Source: Gadus chalcogrammus (taxonomy: Eukaryota > Chordata > Actinopteri > Gadiformes > Gadidae). Taken from it: a DNA stretch of 64,000 bases. Location of the stretch: positions 21,038,847-21,102,846 of the forward strand of contig NC_079415.1 of the NCBI RefSeq assembly GCF_026213295.1. Direction: 5' to 3'. A program made the position numbers and the translations under genes. Positions 1 through 11,483 of the stretch are shown one piece after another. The notes beneath the pieces are model-generated. The model was not told the origin of the DNA and made no database searches. It saw nothing but the letters and a program-made list of their open reading frames with translations. Position 1 is the stretch's first letter; each line of letters starts with the position of its first letter.

Positions 1-349
1 GAGTCCGAAATGGGTCCCCTAATCGGACTGAGTGGTGCGGTTGGTTGCCAACGGTCTGGAGGTCCTGAGAATCATCCAGGGGAGCGGGACCACTTGGCTT
101 CTGAGGGCGAATCGGGTCCCCTTGTCGGACTGAATGGTGCAGTTGGTGGCCAACAGTCTGGAGGTCTTCCTGAGGCTCCAGAGGAGGGTAATTCTGTGAG
201 TCCGAGTCCGAGATGAGTCCCCTAATCGGACTGAATGGTGCAGTTGGTGGCCAACAGTCTGGAGGTCTTCCTGAGGCTCCAGAGGAGGGTAACTCTGTGA
301 GTCTGAGTCCGAGATGAGTCCCCTAATCGGACTGAATGGTGCAGTTTCA
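1..349. repeat. Minisatellite, about 101-bp period, 3.3 copies
   Basis: The block GTCCCCT...CGGACTGA starts at 14, 116, 217 and 318, so the spacing is 102, 101 and 101 bp. The two middle units are the most alike; the first has diverged in its second half. The array runs off the left edge of the window, so its true length is unknown. Open frames on both strands here follow the repeat and are not taken as genes. Confidence 0.9.
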
Positions 350-1471
350 GTACGCCGTGGACCACTTTGGTCTGCCATCGTCAGTCGCTACGGTCGCTAC
401 TCGCTACTGTCTGCCGTGGAATCAAAACAAACCCTCTAGTTGAGGACGCGCCTTGATGACGCGAGCCCGAATGCGCCACAAGAAGTAGACGGAAAACCTT
501 ATATATCCATGCAGCAAACTGACAGGTCTGTCGGCCAATAAGGTCATTCGGTCCGAAGAATTTTATTGGTTGAAGTTTTCACTAAATATTATGAGAGTAA
601 AATAATTGTTTGTTTTTACTCCTGGTGGGTCTGTCTTGCATATAATAAAATGCAACAAAGGTGAGAGTCCCTTTAAAACATTAATCATAATCGATTCATA
701 CGATTTAAAGCATTTATATCGATTATTGGTGAAGCCAAAGCGATTCATTCTATTTATTTATTTTAGCAGATCGATTTAGTTGAATCGGTAGGACTGACAA
801 TCGATTCATCGATGCATCGCATGAATCGTTGCACCCCTAGTTCCTCTGTGTATGTGTGTGTGTGTGGATTCCTCTGTGTATGTGTGTGTTTGTGTGCGTC
901 TGGCCATGTTTCTCTTGTAGGACCTGTGTTTGTATTGATGGAGGTGTATTATGCATTTACCGCTTAAACTCAAATATGTGTTTGTTTACCTTTTCGCGCA
1001 AAACATGAAACAAAACACCACTTTGTACACACAGAGGTTCTTATAACTTCACATAGATCCAGTCCGGACCCAAGGGTGGTTAGAGTGCTAACACAGCTAG
1101 CTAGCTAACGTCGCAGCAGCCGATCACCTAAAGATAGTAGGCTGTGTCTTCGATGCAGTTCAGTAACCGCGGCGACGGTGTCATAACAAAAGCCAATTAA
1201 GACTCCATTAGTTGACGTGAGCGAGGTGAAGGGTGCCGATTACCCCGGCGTCGCCACCGGTGACTTCCCGCCTTACTTCCAGCGTGTCAACGCCTCATCA
1301 AAAACATGCGCCAATTAGTCATGACACCATTCAGCCAATCAGTGTTCACTGCCTCGCTCGTCCTCTAGGACCTGTGTGTGTGTGTGTGTTTGTGTGAGTG
1401 TGTGCTAACGTGTGAACATGCCTGTGTGTATGCGCGTGCGTGCCTGCGCGTGTCTGTGTGTGTGTCCCCAG
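350..1471 (+). other. Intron sequence upstream of the first visible gpd2 exon
   Basis: No coding exon is recognised here. Around 700-839 the sequence is rich in ATCGATTC-type blocks and ends in AATCGTTGCACCCCTA, a typical terminal sequence of small fish hAT-like MITEs; no matching left end was found, so this is a remnant. Short TG runs occur at 845-895 and 1373-1466, the second merging into the acceptor of the next exon. Confidence 0.55.
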
Positions 1472-1647
1472 GGGGAAAGTGGACTACGTACCGCTCCATG
1501 GCGGAGGAGACGCTGGATGCGGCCATCCAGACCCACGGCCTGGAGGCGTCAGCCAGCAAGACCGTGGGTCTGGTCCTGGAGGGGGGCCGCGACTGGTCGC
1601 CCACCCTCTACATCCGCCTGGTGCAGGACTACGGCCTGGAGAACGAG
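1472..1647 (+). CDS. gpd2: gpd2 exon: glycerol-3-phosphate dehydrogenase, mitochondrial (catalytic/C-terminal part)
   Basis: GPD2 oxidises glycerol-3-phosphate to dihydroxyacetone phosphate at the outer face of the inner mitochondrial membrane. It passes electrons through FAD to ubiquinone, as half of the glycerol-phosphate shuttle. This exon begins after CCCCAG and carries the family signature GGKWTTYRSMAE, then a stretch ending VQDYGLENE, which joins in frame to the next exon at 10106. The donor is GAG|GTAGAC. The acceptor sits at the end of a TG-rich tract. The N-terminal transit peptide, FAD-binding fold and most catalytic residues lie in exons upstream of the window. No frameshift or stop is seen. 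Assignment to the family is very secure; the symbol follows vertebrate usage. Confidence 0.95.
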
Positions 1648-1884
1648 GTAGACCGTAGACCGGGGCCCTGTACCACGAAGCTCGCTTAGAGGGTTAGCGA
1701 GGTATGTTGAGCTCCAAGCCTGGGTTAGTTGTACCAGGAAAGTCGATCTCTTTTAGCGTCGCTGTATCACCATGGTGACTTATGCTCGCAACCAAACCTG
1801 GTCGGGAGCAGTTTTTCGGCTTAGTCTAGCTGGAGATCGGCTACTTAAATCGGCGTGCGCAGCTTCCTAGCCCCTCCTCTGACG

Positions 1885-2097
1885 ATGGCGTCACCATTTG
1901 TGGGTGTTCCCGTGGACCCCGGCGCACTTCTCGTACAGGCGTCTCTCCGGAGACAGAGGGTTTTACGGGACAGAACCGATCCCTTGGCATTGTCTGACGA
2001 TATTCAGATTTCAGACTTTATCGTCATTGTGCAAACAACGAAATTGGGGTTCTTCATGAGAGATACAGATTCTCATCAGAGGGTGTTCGTTATTTGA
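1885..2097 (+). pseudogene. HARBI1-like transposase N-terminal fragment (copy A)
   Basis: The frame opens with ATG and reads MASPFVGVPVDPGALL, then RDRTDPLALSDD, the characteristic start of fish Harbinger transposases. After DD the family sequence continues in another frame: bases 2052-2096 read LHERYRFSSEGVRYL. This shows an insertion or frameshift near 2005-2050. The DDE catalytic region is absent, so no active product is possible. The same fragment occurs at 33587 and 61259. Family knowledge: HARBI1-type proteins act with a Myb/MADF partner to move the element. Confidence 0.75.
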
Positions 2098-2159
2098 TCG
2101 TCCTTTTGGACCTTATGTAGACAATAATTACTGCTGCGCATTGTGTCTCAGTGACAGAG

Positions 2160-2224
2160 TGCTAGAGTGGAGGTAGCGCGTCAGTCTTGAATTTCTGCGC
2201 GGGGGGTTCGACTCCCAAGTGACG
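2160..2224 (+). other. tRNA-like sequence with Pol III B-box
   Basis: GGTTCGACTCC at about 2206-2216 matches the B-box consensus GGTTCGANTCC exactly and forms a T-arm-like GGG/CCC stem. An A-box-like GTGGAGGTAGC lies upstream. The rest folds poorly as a cloverleaf, so this is a tRNA-derived remnant rather than a working tRNA gene. It lies in the 244 bp that copy B lacks. Confidence 0.5.
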
Positions 2225-2384
2225 CGAATTTATGTGAAGCTTAAAAAGTCCTAATTCTCATGCATATGGAATACTTATTCACTAAAGCTTATGGAATTAT
2301 ATTTTTGTGCTTATTTCGAACTTGAACCCATATTTTCAAGGCCGTGCTGGCACCACATCTATGGGGGTAAAATGCTGCAATGCA

Positions 2385-2460
2385 TGATGATAGACCGTGA
2401 ATTTGAACCCCAGTCGCTGGCGTTCGGGTCTTATACTAATCAACTACGCTACAGCCGCTA
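2385..2460 (-). other. tRNA-like sequence inside Harbinger copy A
   Basis: Read on the minus strand, it has an A-box-like TAGCGTAGTTG and a B-box-like GGTTCAAATTC about 40 bases later, in tRNA order. The homologous part of copy B (33840-33907) has a better A-box, TAGCGTAGTGG. The T-stem pairs badly. It is probably a tRNA-derived (SINE-like) module carried by this Harbinger family. Confidence 0.5.
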
Positions 2461-2888
2461 CCTCTCAGCGGTCGAAAACATGCGATACATTTCTTAAATA
2501 GGGTGTATTTAAAGTGAATTCCCTAAATGATAGAATAAGGCAGGATGGACGTTGCTTATGCATTTTTAAATCATCATCATTCTATTTGGATTAATGGCGA
2601 ACAATTCTGCATTTGGCATAGTTATTTTACAGACAATATGCTGAATCTTTTCACTTATACGCATATAGACTGCTTGATCTATCGTAAAGGTGAGAAAAAT
2701 GACGCAAAAAATGCCCCTTTCACGTGAACGCGCACTGAACCTAAAGCGGAAAACCTGGTTCAACTAATTGAATCTAAAGTGAGCTTCGTGGTACCATTTA
2801 ACTCTGATTGCGAGTTGCGGCTCTGTCGAGCCAGGTTTTCCCAAGAAAGCCTGGGTATGTTCAGCGAGCTTCGTGGTATACCCCACGG

Positions 2889-3227
2889 GTGTAGGGGCCA
2901 GGACGCTGGGTCTGGGATAGGGGTGGGAATCACAGGGAACCTCAAGATACCATGAGCGTTACATGGCCCATGATACTGATAATATCGCCATACAGCGATT
3001 CTGCAATAATCAATATATTGTTAGACAATCCTATAGGGGGGTTATTTTTTTATCAACACGGCGGATGCGCGTACAGAATGATCGCAAAAATAAATTTGTT
3101 TGAGCAGTTGCCAGAGTTATCACTGTGTGGTTAATTTGCAGTTGTGGTGTTAATTAGCGATGTTGTCGGCTTAGTGTTACATTAAACTGTAATAGGAAAA
3201 CGCGGTTATATGCTATAGACCCTAGAG
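2889..3227 (+). other. gpd2 intron sequence without recognised gene
   Basis: Nothing gene-like is recognised. The segment just before 3228 (AACGCGGTTATATGCTATAGAC) recurs at 3922-3944, showing an old local duplication into which two transposons later inserted. Confidence 0.5.
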
Positions 3228-3751
3228 CAGGGGTGCCCAACCTTTTTCGACCCAAGATCTACTTTTCAAGTAGCCAACCTCCCGAGATCTACCAGTGAAA
3301 CCTACCTTCAAGCGGGGGGGGGTGGGGGGGGGGTGTTGGTGGTGGTTTGTATCGTGGAGGGGGGGGCGGGGGGGGGTGGTGGTGGTGGTGGTTTGTATCG
3401 TGGACCTACGGACTTCAGTGGGGGTTTCATTCCGTCTGCACACGGCGTCTTCTCAACAATAATCAATATTATCTTCCTCCCACTCAGGGTGAAAATGGTA
3501 GGTCTTAACTCGTTTCCCCTCAGCCATGCCAACGTTTAGGACTGCGTAACTACTGTTGACGGCTTTGAACTACTGTTAACAGCGCATGCGCTACCGTGCG
3601 TATATGTCCCGCGCAATTATTTTTATTTTATTTTATTTATTTATTTATTTTCTTTATTTATTTATTTATTTTTTTCTTCACCCCTCGTGGTCGACTTGGG
3701 ATCTATCGGCGGTCTACTGGTAGACCGCGATCGACTGGTTGGGCACCCCTG
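3228..3751. mobile_element. hAT-type MITE, 524 bp, perfect 15-bp TIRs and 8-bp TSD
   Basis: CAGGGGTGCCCAACC at 3228-3242 is perfectly inverted at 3737-3751. CCCTAGAG at 3220-3227 is repeated exactly at 3752-3759. An 8-bp duplication with a CAG...CTG end is the hAT pattern; the duplication fits the nnnTAnnn target type described for the Buster branch of hAT. The interior has G-runs (3313-3372) and an A/T-rich tract (3620-3672). No coding capacity. Confidence 0.92.
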
Positions 3752-4174
3752 CCCTAGAGTATATGTGGTACAAAGGCTGGGACGAATTTCGAATTATAAA
3801 TATGTAATTTTTATGTTAAAATTATAGACCGTCGTGATTCCCATTGAAACAAATCGCGCCATGATTTTTCTTCAAAACGAGAGCTGGTAAATTGTGAAAA
3901 ATGATTTAAACTGTAATCAGACAACGCGGTTATATGCTATAGACTAGGGTGGAGCTTATTTATGAACTTTTGAAATATGACCTTCTTACCCTCTCATTTT
4001 GTTCCTATATATATAAAAAAATAAATCTGGCAAAATATGAGCACAATTGAACAATATTTAGGGGTAGCTCAATGACCGTGAAGTTTCTGATACCCAAAAG
4101 CTGCAGCAGCCTTTTTTTATTTGTTTTAGCTCCACCACAGAGATGTTTGTCCAATCCTTGGAGTAGCTCTATCA

Positions 4175-7060
4175 GTGAGTTTCAAGATCTCAGACGAACT
4201 GTATCTCCTTGGTGACTCTGTGACCGAGTTAAATGGCAGCAAGTTGCCGTCATTGCGTATGGCTCAGGGATTCTTCCTACATCACCATCTCGAACTAAAG
4301 GAGACTATAAGACAATCGTCAGCTGTTGCCATCATGGAAATAGCAAAGTTTTGGCACAAAGCTAGAATCCCAATGAGGGATCATCAAAACTGCCAAACTA
4401 AGCTTGAGTTGACTTTTGAAGAGTGGCGACTTCTGAAAAATAACAAAGCGCGAACGTCACCAACTCAACTCGCGAGAGAGTCAGCTTTTGTTTCCAGGCT
4501 CGAAGATCTTTTTGATGTCGCACATGCTGATGCTCTGACGAAGACGTCAGTATTACAAGAAGACAAGGATTTCTTGTTAGCCCAGCGAGAGAAAGGAAGA
4601 AGAGGGTCGATGGCTGGATTAGATAAAAAGCTTGCTGCTAAGGAGAAAAGGGCGTTCGAAAGAGAGGAGCAAATGCTTGCCAGGCGTCATCAAATGGAAC
4701 AAATAAAAGCAGCAGCATCTACCGCTGAGCTGAATTCTTCTGGTTCTGAAACCTGCTTAGCAGCTGCTCTAGATTGCACAAAAGTGTCAGGCCACAAGGC
4801 TGCTTTTATCATAGCACAAACTGCCAAAAGCTTGGGGCAGAACATTGATGAACTTGCTCTAAACAGAGACTCAATTCGCCGAAACAGAGTACAACACAGA
4901 GGCCAGAGAGCTGCAAACATAAAGGCCAAGATTCAGGGTAACGTTCCCCTTGTTGTTCATTGGGATGGCAAACTGATTCCGGATCTAATTGGAAAAAAGA
5001 AGGTTGATCTGGTTGAAACCAATTCTGCCAGTATTGGTTTCAGGTAAAGGAATTTCTGAGTTACTTACAGTTGCCAAGCTTCCATCCGCAACAGGCGAGG
5101 CTCAGGCTGCTGCTGTCTTCGGAGCCATTCAAGACTGGGGCTTAGCAGACAGCATCCGAGCTATGTGCTTTGACACCACCAGCTCAAACACTGGTCGGAT
5201 TGCTGGTGCCTGTGTCCTTCTAGAGCAGAAGCTTAAGAAATAGCTCTTGTCACTGTCTTGTAGGCACTAGGCCTGCAGCGGATTCGAATTGTATCCGAAT
5301 CCGTTCGGTTCGTTTACCACAGTTCGGAGCATTCTGGAGATCCGCGGATTTCGGTTTCATGAAGGCATTGCCTTATGTAGCGTATTTTGCCTACTGTAGC
5401 CTACGTCCGATACAAAAGGGTGTTTAGGACCCAGCGGAATGCATTCTCTCCAGTGCTGCCCGAGCCAATGAGACTTTTCCCGCCCCTCCCTTCAGCCTGT
5501 CAGCGTTCAAAACAAACTGGGCTTTTCAAGCGCACGATTCCTAAATTTAAAGAAAGTAATTGATACAATTATATTCTAAATATACAGGAGATAAATACAA
5601 ACGGGTGATAAGCGGGATAACGGCCTTCGAGGTCGACCGGTTCGATGGAAATAATGGACAGGTAGAGGCAACTCTGGCTTCATGCTGCGCTCGTCGCCAG
5701 AGTTCTAAGCCTCGTCGGCCGTTATCCCTTACATGTTACACTCAGTGCACCATGTTTTCAAATGCATTTAGGGGAACATTTATTGCACAAAAAAGCCTTG
5801 CAAGTTGTCTGATTGCAGTCAATTAACACATTGCAAATAGCCTGTGGGTCTCATTCATTTTTGTGTTTCTCCCCCAAACCCTCCGTCAAAAAAAAGTCCG
5901 CCTATTTACTATCACGGACATGATCCTAATCCGAACCGTATCCGAAACCGAGGCCCAAAACGGTTATCTGAACCGAACCGTGGACACACTGATCCGTTTC
6001 ACCCCTAGTAGGCACCACATTATGGAACTGATAATTGGTGCAGTGTTCCAAGTATGTATGGGAGCCACATCTTCTCCCGGGGTTCCACTCTTCAAACGGT
6101 TCCAGGAATACTGGGGATTTATTGACACAGCAAAGTATGAACCGGGGATTGCAGCTGATGATGTGGCAGGTCTCGTGGAAGACATTAAGCAAAGCACCAT
6201 TGATTACGCCAACAAGCATCTTCAACAGAGTCTACCAAGAGATGACTATAAAGAATTCTTGGAACTTGTGATTGTGTTTCTCGGTGCTGCTCCTGCACGA
6301 GGAGTGCGATTCATGTCACCTGGTGCAATGCACCACGCCCGTTGGATGTCCAAAGTTCTACAGTCTCAAGATCTGGATGTTCAAGGCTCAGTTCAAACTG
6401 ACTCCTGCTGAAGAGAGAGGGTTACGTGATGTGTGTGTGTTCGCAGTACGTGTCTACCTGAAAGCCTGGATCACTGCTCCTCAGGCATCAGGTGCTCCTT
6501 CCAGTGACCTGCTGCTACTTAAGTCACTGCTTGAATACTCATCAATCCATTCAGCCATTTCAAAGTCAACATCACGCAAGTTTTCCAAACACTTATGGTA
6601 CTTGTCACAGGAACTTGTTGGCTTGGCTTTCTTCGACAGTCGGGTCAGTTCGTCAACCAAGAGACGGATGGTTAGTGCCATGCAGAATGAAGAAAACCAA
6701 GAGCACGATCATTCCAAGCCAATCACTGTTGATCTGGATCCATTCAATGACAAGAACTTAGAAGACTTTGTCACAGCATAGTCAATGAAACTGATCCGAA
6801 TCATGGAACTTCCAGATGGATTTCTCGCGGTTGATCCGGACTTGTGGCAGGACAGAGATGATTACAAGCAGGCTACAGAAGCAGTCAAGTCTCTTAATGT
6901 TGTCAATGACCAAGCTGAACGTGGAGTGGCACTCATTCAGGAGTACAGTGGATTACTAATCTGTGATGAAACGCAGCTGCAATTCCTGCTGCAAATTGTT
7001 GAGGACCATTGTAGATTGTATCCTGATAGCAGGAAACAGACTCTGTCCGGGCTGCCATGA
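4175..7060 (+). pseudogene. DDE-type transposase pseudogene, family not identified
   Basis: Collinear coding blocks at 4175-5047, 4989-5243, 6016-6411, 6272-6781 and 6785-7060 give roughly 800 residues. Visible motifs are VVHWDGK (candidate first catalytic Asp), MCFDTTSSNTG (second Asp) and, read across the MITE insertion, SCRHHIMELI, a C-x-x-H-type motif that follows the second Asp in hAT, P and related transposases. Damage: a frameshift near 5030-5045, stop TAG at 5241-5243, the MITE, a frameshift near 6340-6365, and stop TAG at 6779-6781. Residues 4600-4710 encode a charged, possibly coiled-coil stretch. Similar proteins are, from memory, widespread and unnamed in cnidarians and arthropods; the classical hAT dimerisation motif is not obvious. 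It cannot make a functional protein. Confidence 0.75.
5268..6007. mobile_element. hAT-type MITE, 740 bp, nested in the transposase pseudogene
   Basis: GTAGGCAC is duplicated exactly at 5260-5267 and 6008-6015. The ends TAGGCCTGCAGCGGATTCG and the complement of the right end (TAGGGGTGAAACGGATCAG) are imperfect inverted repeats. Subterminal CCGAACCG-type blocks are typical of fish hAT MITEs. Removing it and one duplication restores the reading frame of the host transposase, apart from the earlier TAG. Confidence 0.88.
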
Positions 7061-7380
7061 AAACAATAAATCTAGAGTTTGCTGGACATTTTTAGACTGA
7101 TATTAGTTGTCAGAAACTGAACAAGAATCCACAATTACTGTGTTCAAAATGAATAGTGTTGTTTAAAATAAATTGGTAAAGATACTCCTAAAGGTTGTGT
7201 AATTCGTTGCATTTTTATAAATTTCGTAATCTTTGAGGCACTTGAGCTACCCCTAAACAGAATAATTTAATGTTCAAACTTTGCATATAGTGTTTTTTTA
7301 TTATGCCGCACAGATAAGGGGGGTAAGACTTAAAAAAAAAAAAAAAAATGTTATAGTTTAAGCTCCACCCTACTATAGAC

Positions 7381-10105
7381 CCTATAGTATCTGTGGTATA
7401 AAGGCTGGGACGAATTTCGAATTATAAATATGTACAATCGATAACGTTAACTGTCTGGTATTCTAGTCCGCTGAGCAATGAGTCAGCCGTTGCCAAGTCG
7501 TAGCTAAGGTCCATCCTGTTTACTGGAGGAGTGAACAACGTTTTCTTTGCATAAGAACCTTACGGGAGGATAATGATTGTTCCAGGTATTAGTCAAACCC
7601 TCAGGCATTACCAGGGAAACAAAATAATGGCATGTGAAAAACTTTATATTTGGATTGTAATATGCATGAAAATATAAATTAATGATCTTAATTTCTTTTC
7701 TTTGGCACGTGACCATGGTATAAGCGGGATAATGCCCTTCGAGGTGCCAAAAACAAGTTTGATCGATCGTAATTAAAGGGGAATACTTTTTGAGGGAGAT
7801 TAACTCAAACAGAGTATACATTGAATAAGCATGCAATACGAATAAGAAAAAGCATAATTATTATAGTATTTGAATTGTTTTATTATGTTGGCAAGCGAGA
7901 GGTAGAATAAATGGGATAATCAGTCTTATTAAAACGGTTTATGGAACCAACAACAACGCACAACAACACATGATTGATGATCTTGTCGCTCTCATCTCTT
8001 TCTGCATATGACATGCGCGTAGAGCGGGGAGTGACGTAGAATGATAATCCTTCTATGACGATACATCACGATATGTCTAACGATAAATACAAAATGAATA
8101 TGAAAAGGTAAAGTGATGGATTTCTGTCTTTGGCTAGTTAACTTCCGTTCAAGTTTCCTTCATTCATGTTCAGCACTACCTCGAGGAGAAGGGAAATCTG
8201 TTAAAGGCGCCCTATTTTATTCATTAAAATGTTGATATATGGGCAATATTTCCTGTCTAACTCTTCAGGAATAAAGCATAAAAATGCAAAAGAAATAAAA
8301 AGAAAAAATTTAAATATATATATATCACTACTTGCCGCCAGCATATCGATTCTCATATCACATGAAGAAAGGCGACGATATATATCGCGTATCGATATTT
8401 TGTCCCAGCCCTAGTCCGGGACGAACGGGGGTTTGGTTCGTTTTGCATTCCCAAAATAATTGCTCATGACATTGGTGTGAAGGGGGCTTTTGAAGGCCCT
8501 TGTAAAAGAAAAGTTAACCTCTGGGAAAACAATGCCCCCGAAACAGCTGAATGGATATCCTCACACTACTCTATTGCCAATAGTCATTACTATTGCATTC
8601 TTAATATTAGGAAAATACCTAATAGGAAGATTGAACTAGTCACTGAGACGAACTAGTCACCCTAATGAACAAGAACAGTTTCTTGTCGCCTGGTCTCATA
8701 GGGTCCATCTTGTTATATCGCTGTAGGGTCGGTTTGAAGTCGCTCGTAACATGCAACCAACATCAAACAAGGGTGGTGAAATAGGGGCCTAAAAGTGTTT
8801 CCTTGGGGCCTGTTCATCGTACCGCGCTTCATTAGTAATTTAAAATGGGTTATAGGAAGCTCCCTCGTCACTTGTGTCGAAGGGGCTGTGGGAAATATAT
8901 TTACTAAACTTGAATTACAATAATGGCAAGGTAAGTAGTCACCATAGTCTTGCTAGAAACACCCACCTACGTTACATGCTCACGGAGGCTGTGAAATACC
9001 GGGGCACATGAATGCATCATGTGTCTCAGCAGATACCTTGGCAATAATAAGCAGGGAAATGTACAAAAAATTCTACAAATTCTACACCACTGGGATTTCT
9101 GATCTCCGCACACAAACCACTGAACACACCTTTGTCGTTTCGAACGTACGCCACCAAAGCGACGATTCATTTTCGCACTGTCATCGATCGGTAATTAGCT
9201 TTCTGTGTAAAAAAAAGAAAATGAATCCAATATAGAGTTTTACTAAACAAGGCCCCAAGCAGCGGACCCCTCATTACCGTAACTCTCCTCTGTAATATTC
9301 CTAAAGGTCGCGTTGATATTTGGACAACGCTTGCCCTTTCCTGGCCATCGACAAAAGCCAGTGATCTGAATGCCAAATAGGCCATTTTGTTGTTTCGCCA
9401 AACTTATGACACCCCATCGATTCCAAACTGCTCAGACGCTTGTCGTTTCACTTGGGATGAGAGATTGGATCAATGGTTTGAATACCAGCGGTCACCAGTA
9501 GTGAACCCACTTCTCCATCTGCTCTGTGCTTATCTCCTCGGTGGCATTAAGTTATCTGCCCATTGTGTGCAAGTATACACAAAGACAGATTGTATTCATT
9601 TTCAGAGGGATCATAGTATTGGTTTATCAATACTCTAGTGTCGTCTAGCTTAGTCACAGTCTCACAAAGCCGGTATTCATGTTCACTGGAAGATATTCAT
9701 GTTTTATTGAACAAGAATTAATACAGAAACAGAGGCCCTCTTCTTGTGCTTAGAAGTAGTAGTCATAATAGTAGTAGCACTATTAATTGGAGTAGTTGTA
9801 GTTGATCAATTTCTATATGGCCCCTATTTTATTTTAAGGTGTTATGTGGATTAGCCTTTACCAACCATTTCAAAACCGACCCCATAGTGACACTTTTAAT
9901 GTGGGAGTGTCCACCCAGATGCATTCTTGGTAGTGCAGCAAAGTGGACTGACTCAACTAGTCGGTAAAATAGCGGCCCTTTAAGCTTAGCATTGAAAATG
10001 TAATTGAATCGAGGACAGCTAAATCCAACTTTGCCCTGAAACCTTCTTCCATTGTCTGCCAACTAACAAAGAATGATCTAACTTCCTGCGTGGCTTCCTC
10101 CTCAG
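7381..10105 (+). other. Remainder of the gpd2 intron; possible MITE remnant 7401-8411
   Basis: AGGCTGGGACGAATTTCGAATTATAAATATG at about 7401 also occurs at 3775, and GATATTTTGTCCCAGCCCTAG ends near 8411, which could be the two ends of a diverged MITE. TATA-rich tracts lie at 8314-8330. From 8412 to 10105 no exon, RNA gene or clear mobile element is seen. Confidence 0.4.
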
Positions 10106-10237
10106 GTGGCCCAGCATTTGGCGTCGACATATGGCGGGAAGGCGTTCGAAGTGGCCAAAATGGCGCAGGTCACCGGTAAGAGATGGCCCATCGTCGGCAA
10201 AAGGCTGGTGTCCGAGTTTCCCTACATCGAGGGCGAG
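10106..10237 (+). CDS. gpd2: gpd2 exon (44 codons)
   Basis: The exon starts after CTCCTCAG and ends GGCGAG|GTAACG; 132 bases, in phase 0 at both ends. It reads VAQHLASTYGGKAFEVAKMA...SEFPYIEGE, closely matching the vertebrate GPD2 C-terminal domain, which packs against the FAD fold. It follows VQDYGLENE of the preceding exon without a gap. No disruptive change is seen. Confidence 0.95.
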
Positions 10238-10649
10238 GTAACGCACCATCAACTGTTTACAACCCAGAATCCTATGGACAATATACTCTACCTACAAACA
10301 CAATGAAACTCCAACTCTGCATCTGGGACTTAGAGAATCCCCAAAAATATCAAAGTCTTATAATGTTCCCATTAAAACGGTTATTTTCTTGGACTTGTAG
10401 CAACACTTCCAGCATACAGAGTAAAATGGCCCCACACTTAGCTGGTGGCTAACACCGGTTATCGAAGCTTGTTCTGCCACTCGGGCCTTTACCTTCCACT
10501 TTTGTTGAAAAAACTTATTTTACGTAAATTAATTGGTTAAAATCCAAACTTCACATCTTTCACAAGCTCATCCGAATCTCAGTCCGACAAAAGTCGTCTA
10601 TTGCTACTGACAGAACCTCAATTGACCACTAATCCCGTCCCCCCGCCAG
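10238..10649 (+). other. gpd2 intron, 412 bp
   Basis: A short intron between two phase-0 exons. The acceptor tract is C-rich (CCCGTCCCCCCGCCAG). No repeat or gene is seen inside. Confidence 0.85.
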
Positions 10650-10808
10650 GTGCTGTACGCCATCAAGGAGTATGCCTGCACGGCCATTGACGTCATCGCC
10701 CGGCGCACGCGGCTGGGCTTCCTCAATGTCCAGGCAGCCGACGAGGCCCTGCCGCGCATCGTGGAGCTAATGGGCAAGGCGCTCAACTGGACCAGCGACC
10801 GGAAAACC
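10650..10808 (+). CDS. gpd2: gpd2 exon (53 codons)
   Basis: The exon begins after CCGCCAG and ends AAAACC|GTACGT; 159 bases, phase 0. It reads VLYAIKEYACTAIDVIARRT, then LGFLNVQAADEALPRIVELMG, the helical C-terminal domain conserved between bacterial GlpD and GPD2. It joins in frame to the exon at 18616 across an intron of 7.8 kb swollen by nested transposons. Confidence 0.95.

Positions 10809-11483
<675 letters not shown>

Larger units (their letters stand above)
1664..2885 (+). mobile_element. PIF/Harbinger-type DNA transposon, copy A, non-autonomous
   Basis: Ends are inverted: GGCCCTGTACCACGAAGCTC at 1664 and the complement of TGGGGTATACCACGAAGCTC ending at 2885. The 3-bp direct repeat CGG flanks it (1661-1663 and 2886-2888), the duplication size expected for Harbinger. 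It contains the start of a HARBI1-like protein but no complete transposase. It is collinear with copy B (33365-34335) except for 244 extra bases at 2098-2341. It lies just 16 bp downstream of the splice donor of the preceding gpd2 exon. Confidence 0.85.
3945..7372 (+). mobile_element. 3.4-kb DNA transposon with an unusual DDE transposase (hAT-like ends)
   Basis: TAGGGTGGAGCTTA at 3945-3958 is perfectly inverted at 7359-7372, and CTATAGAC is duplicated exactly on both sides (3937-3944, 7373-7380). The 8-bp duplication points to the hAT superfamily or a close relative with the same duplication length. It carries a decayed transposase (next entry) and has been hit by a 740-bp MITE (5268-6007). 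It lies within the first visible gpd2 intron, in the same orientation as the gene. Confidence 0.9.

Noticed and set aside
2160..2460. Functional tRNA genes
   Set aside because: A-box and B-box traces are present, but acceptor stems and proper T-stems are missing and both lie within repeats.
7504..7836. Minus-strand frame of 110 codons
   Set aside because: No domain or codon pattern; AT-rich intronic sequence next to MITE remnants.
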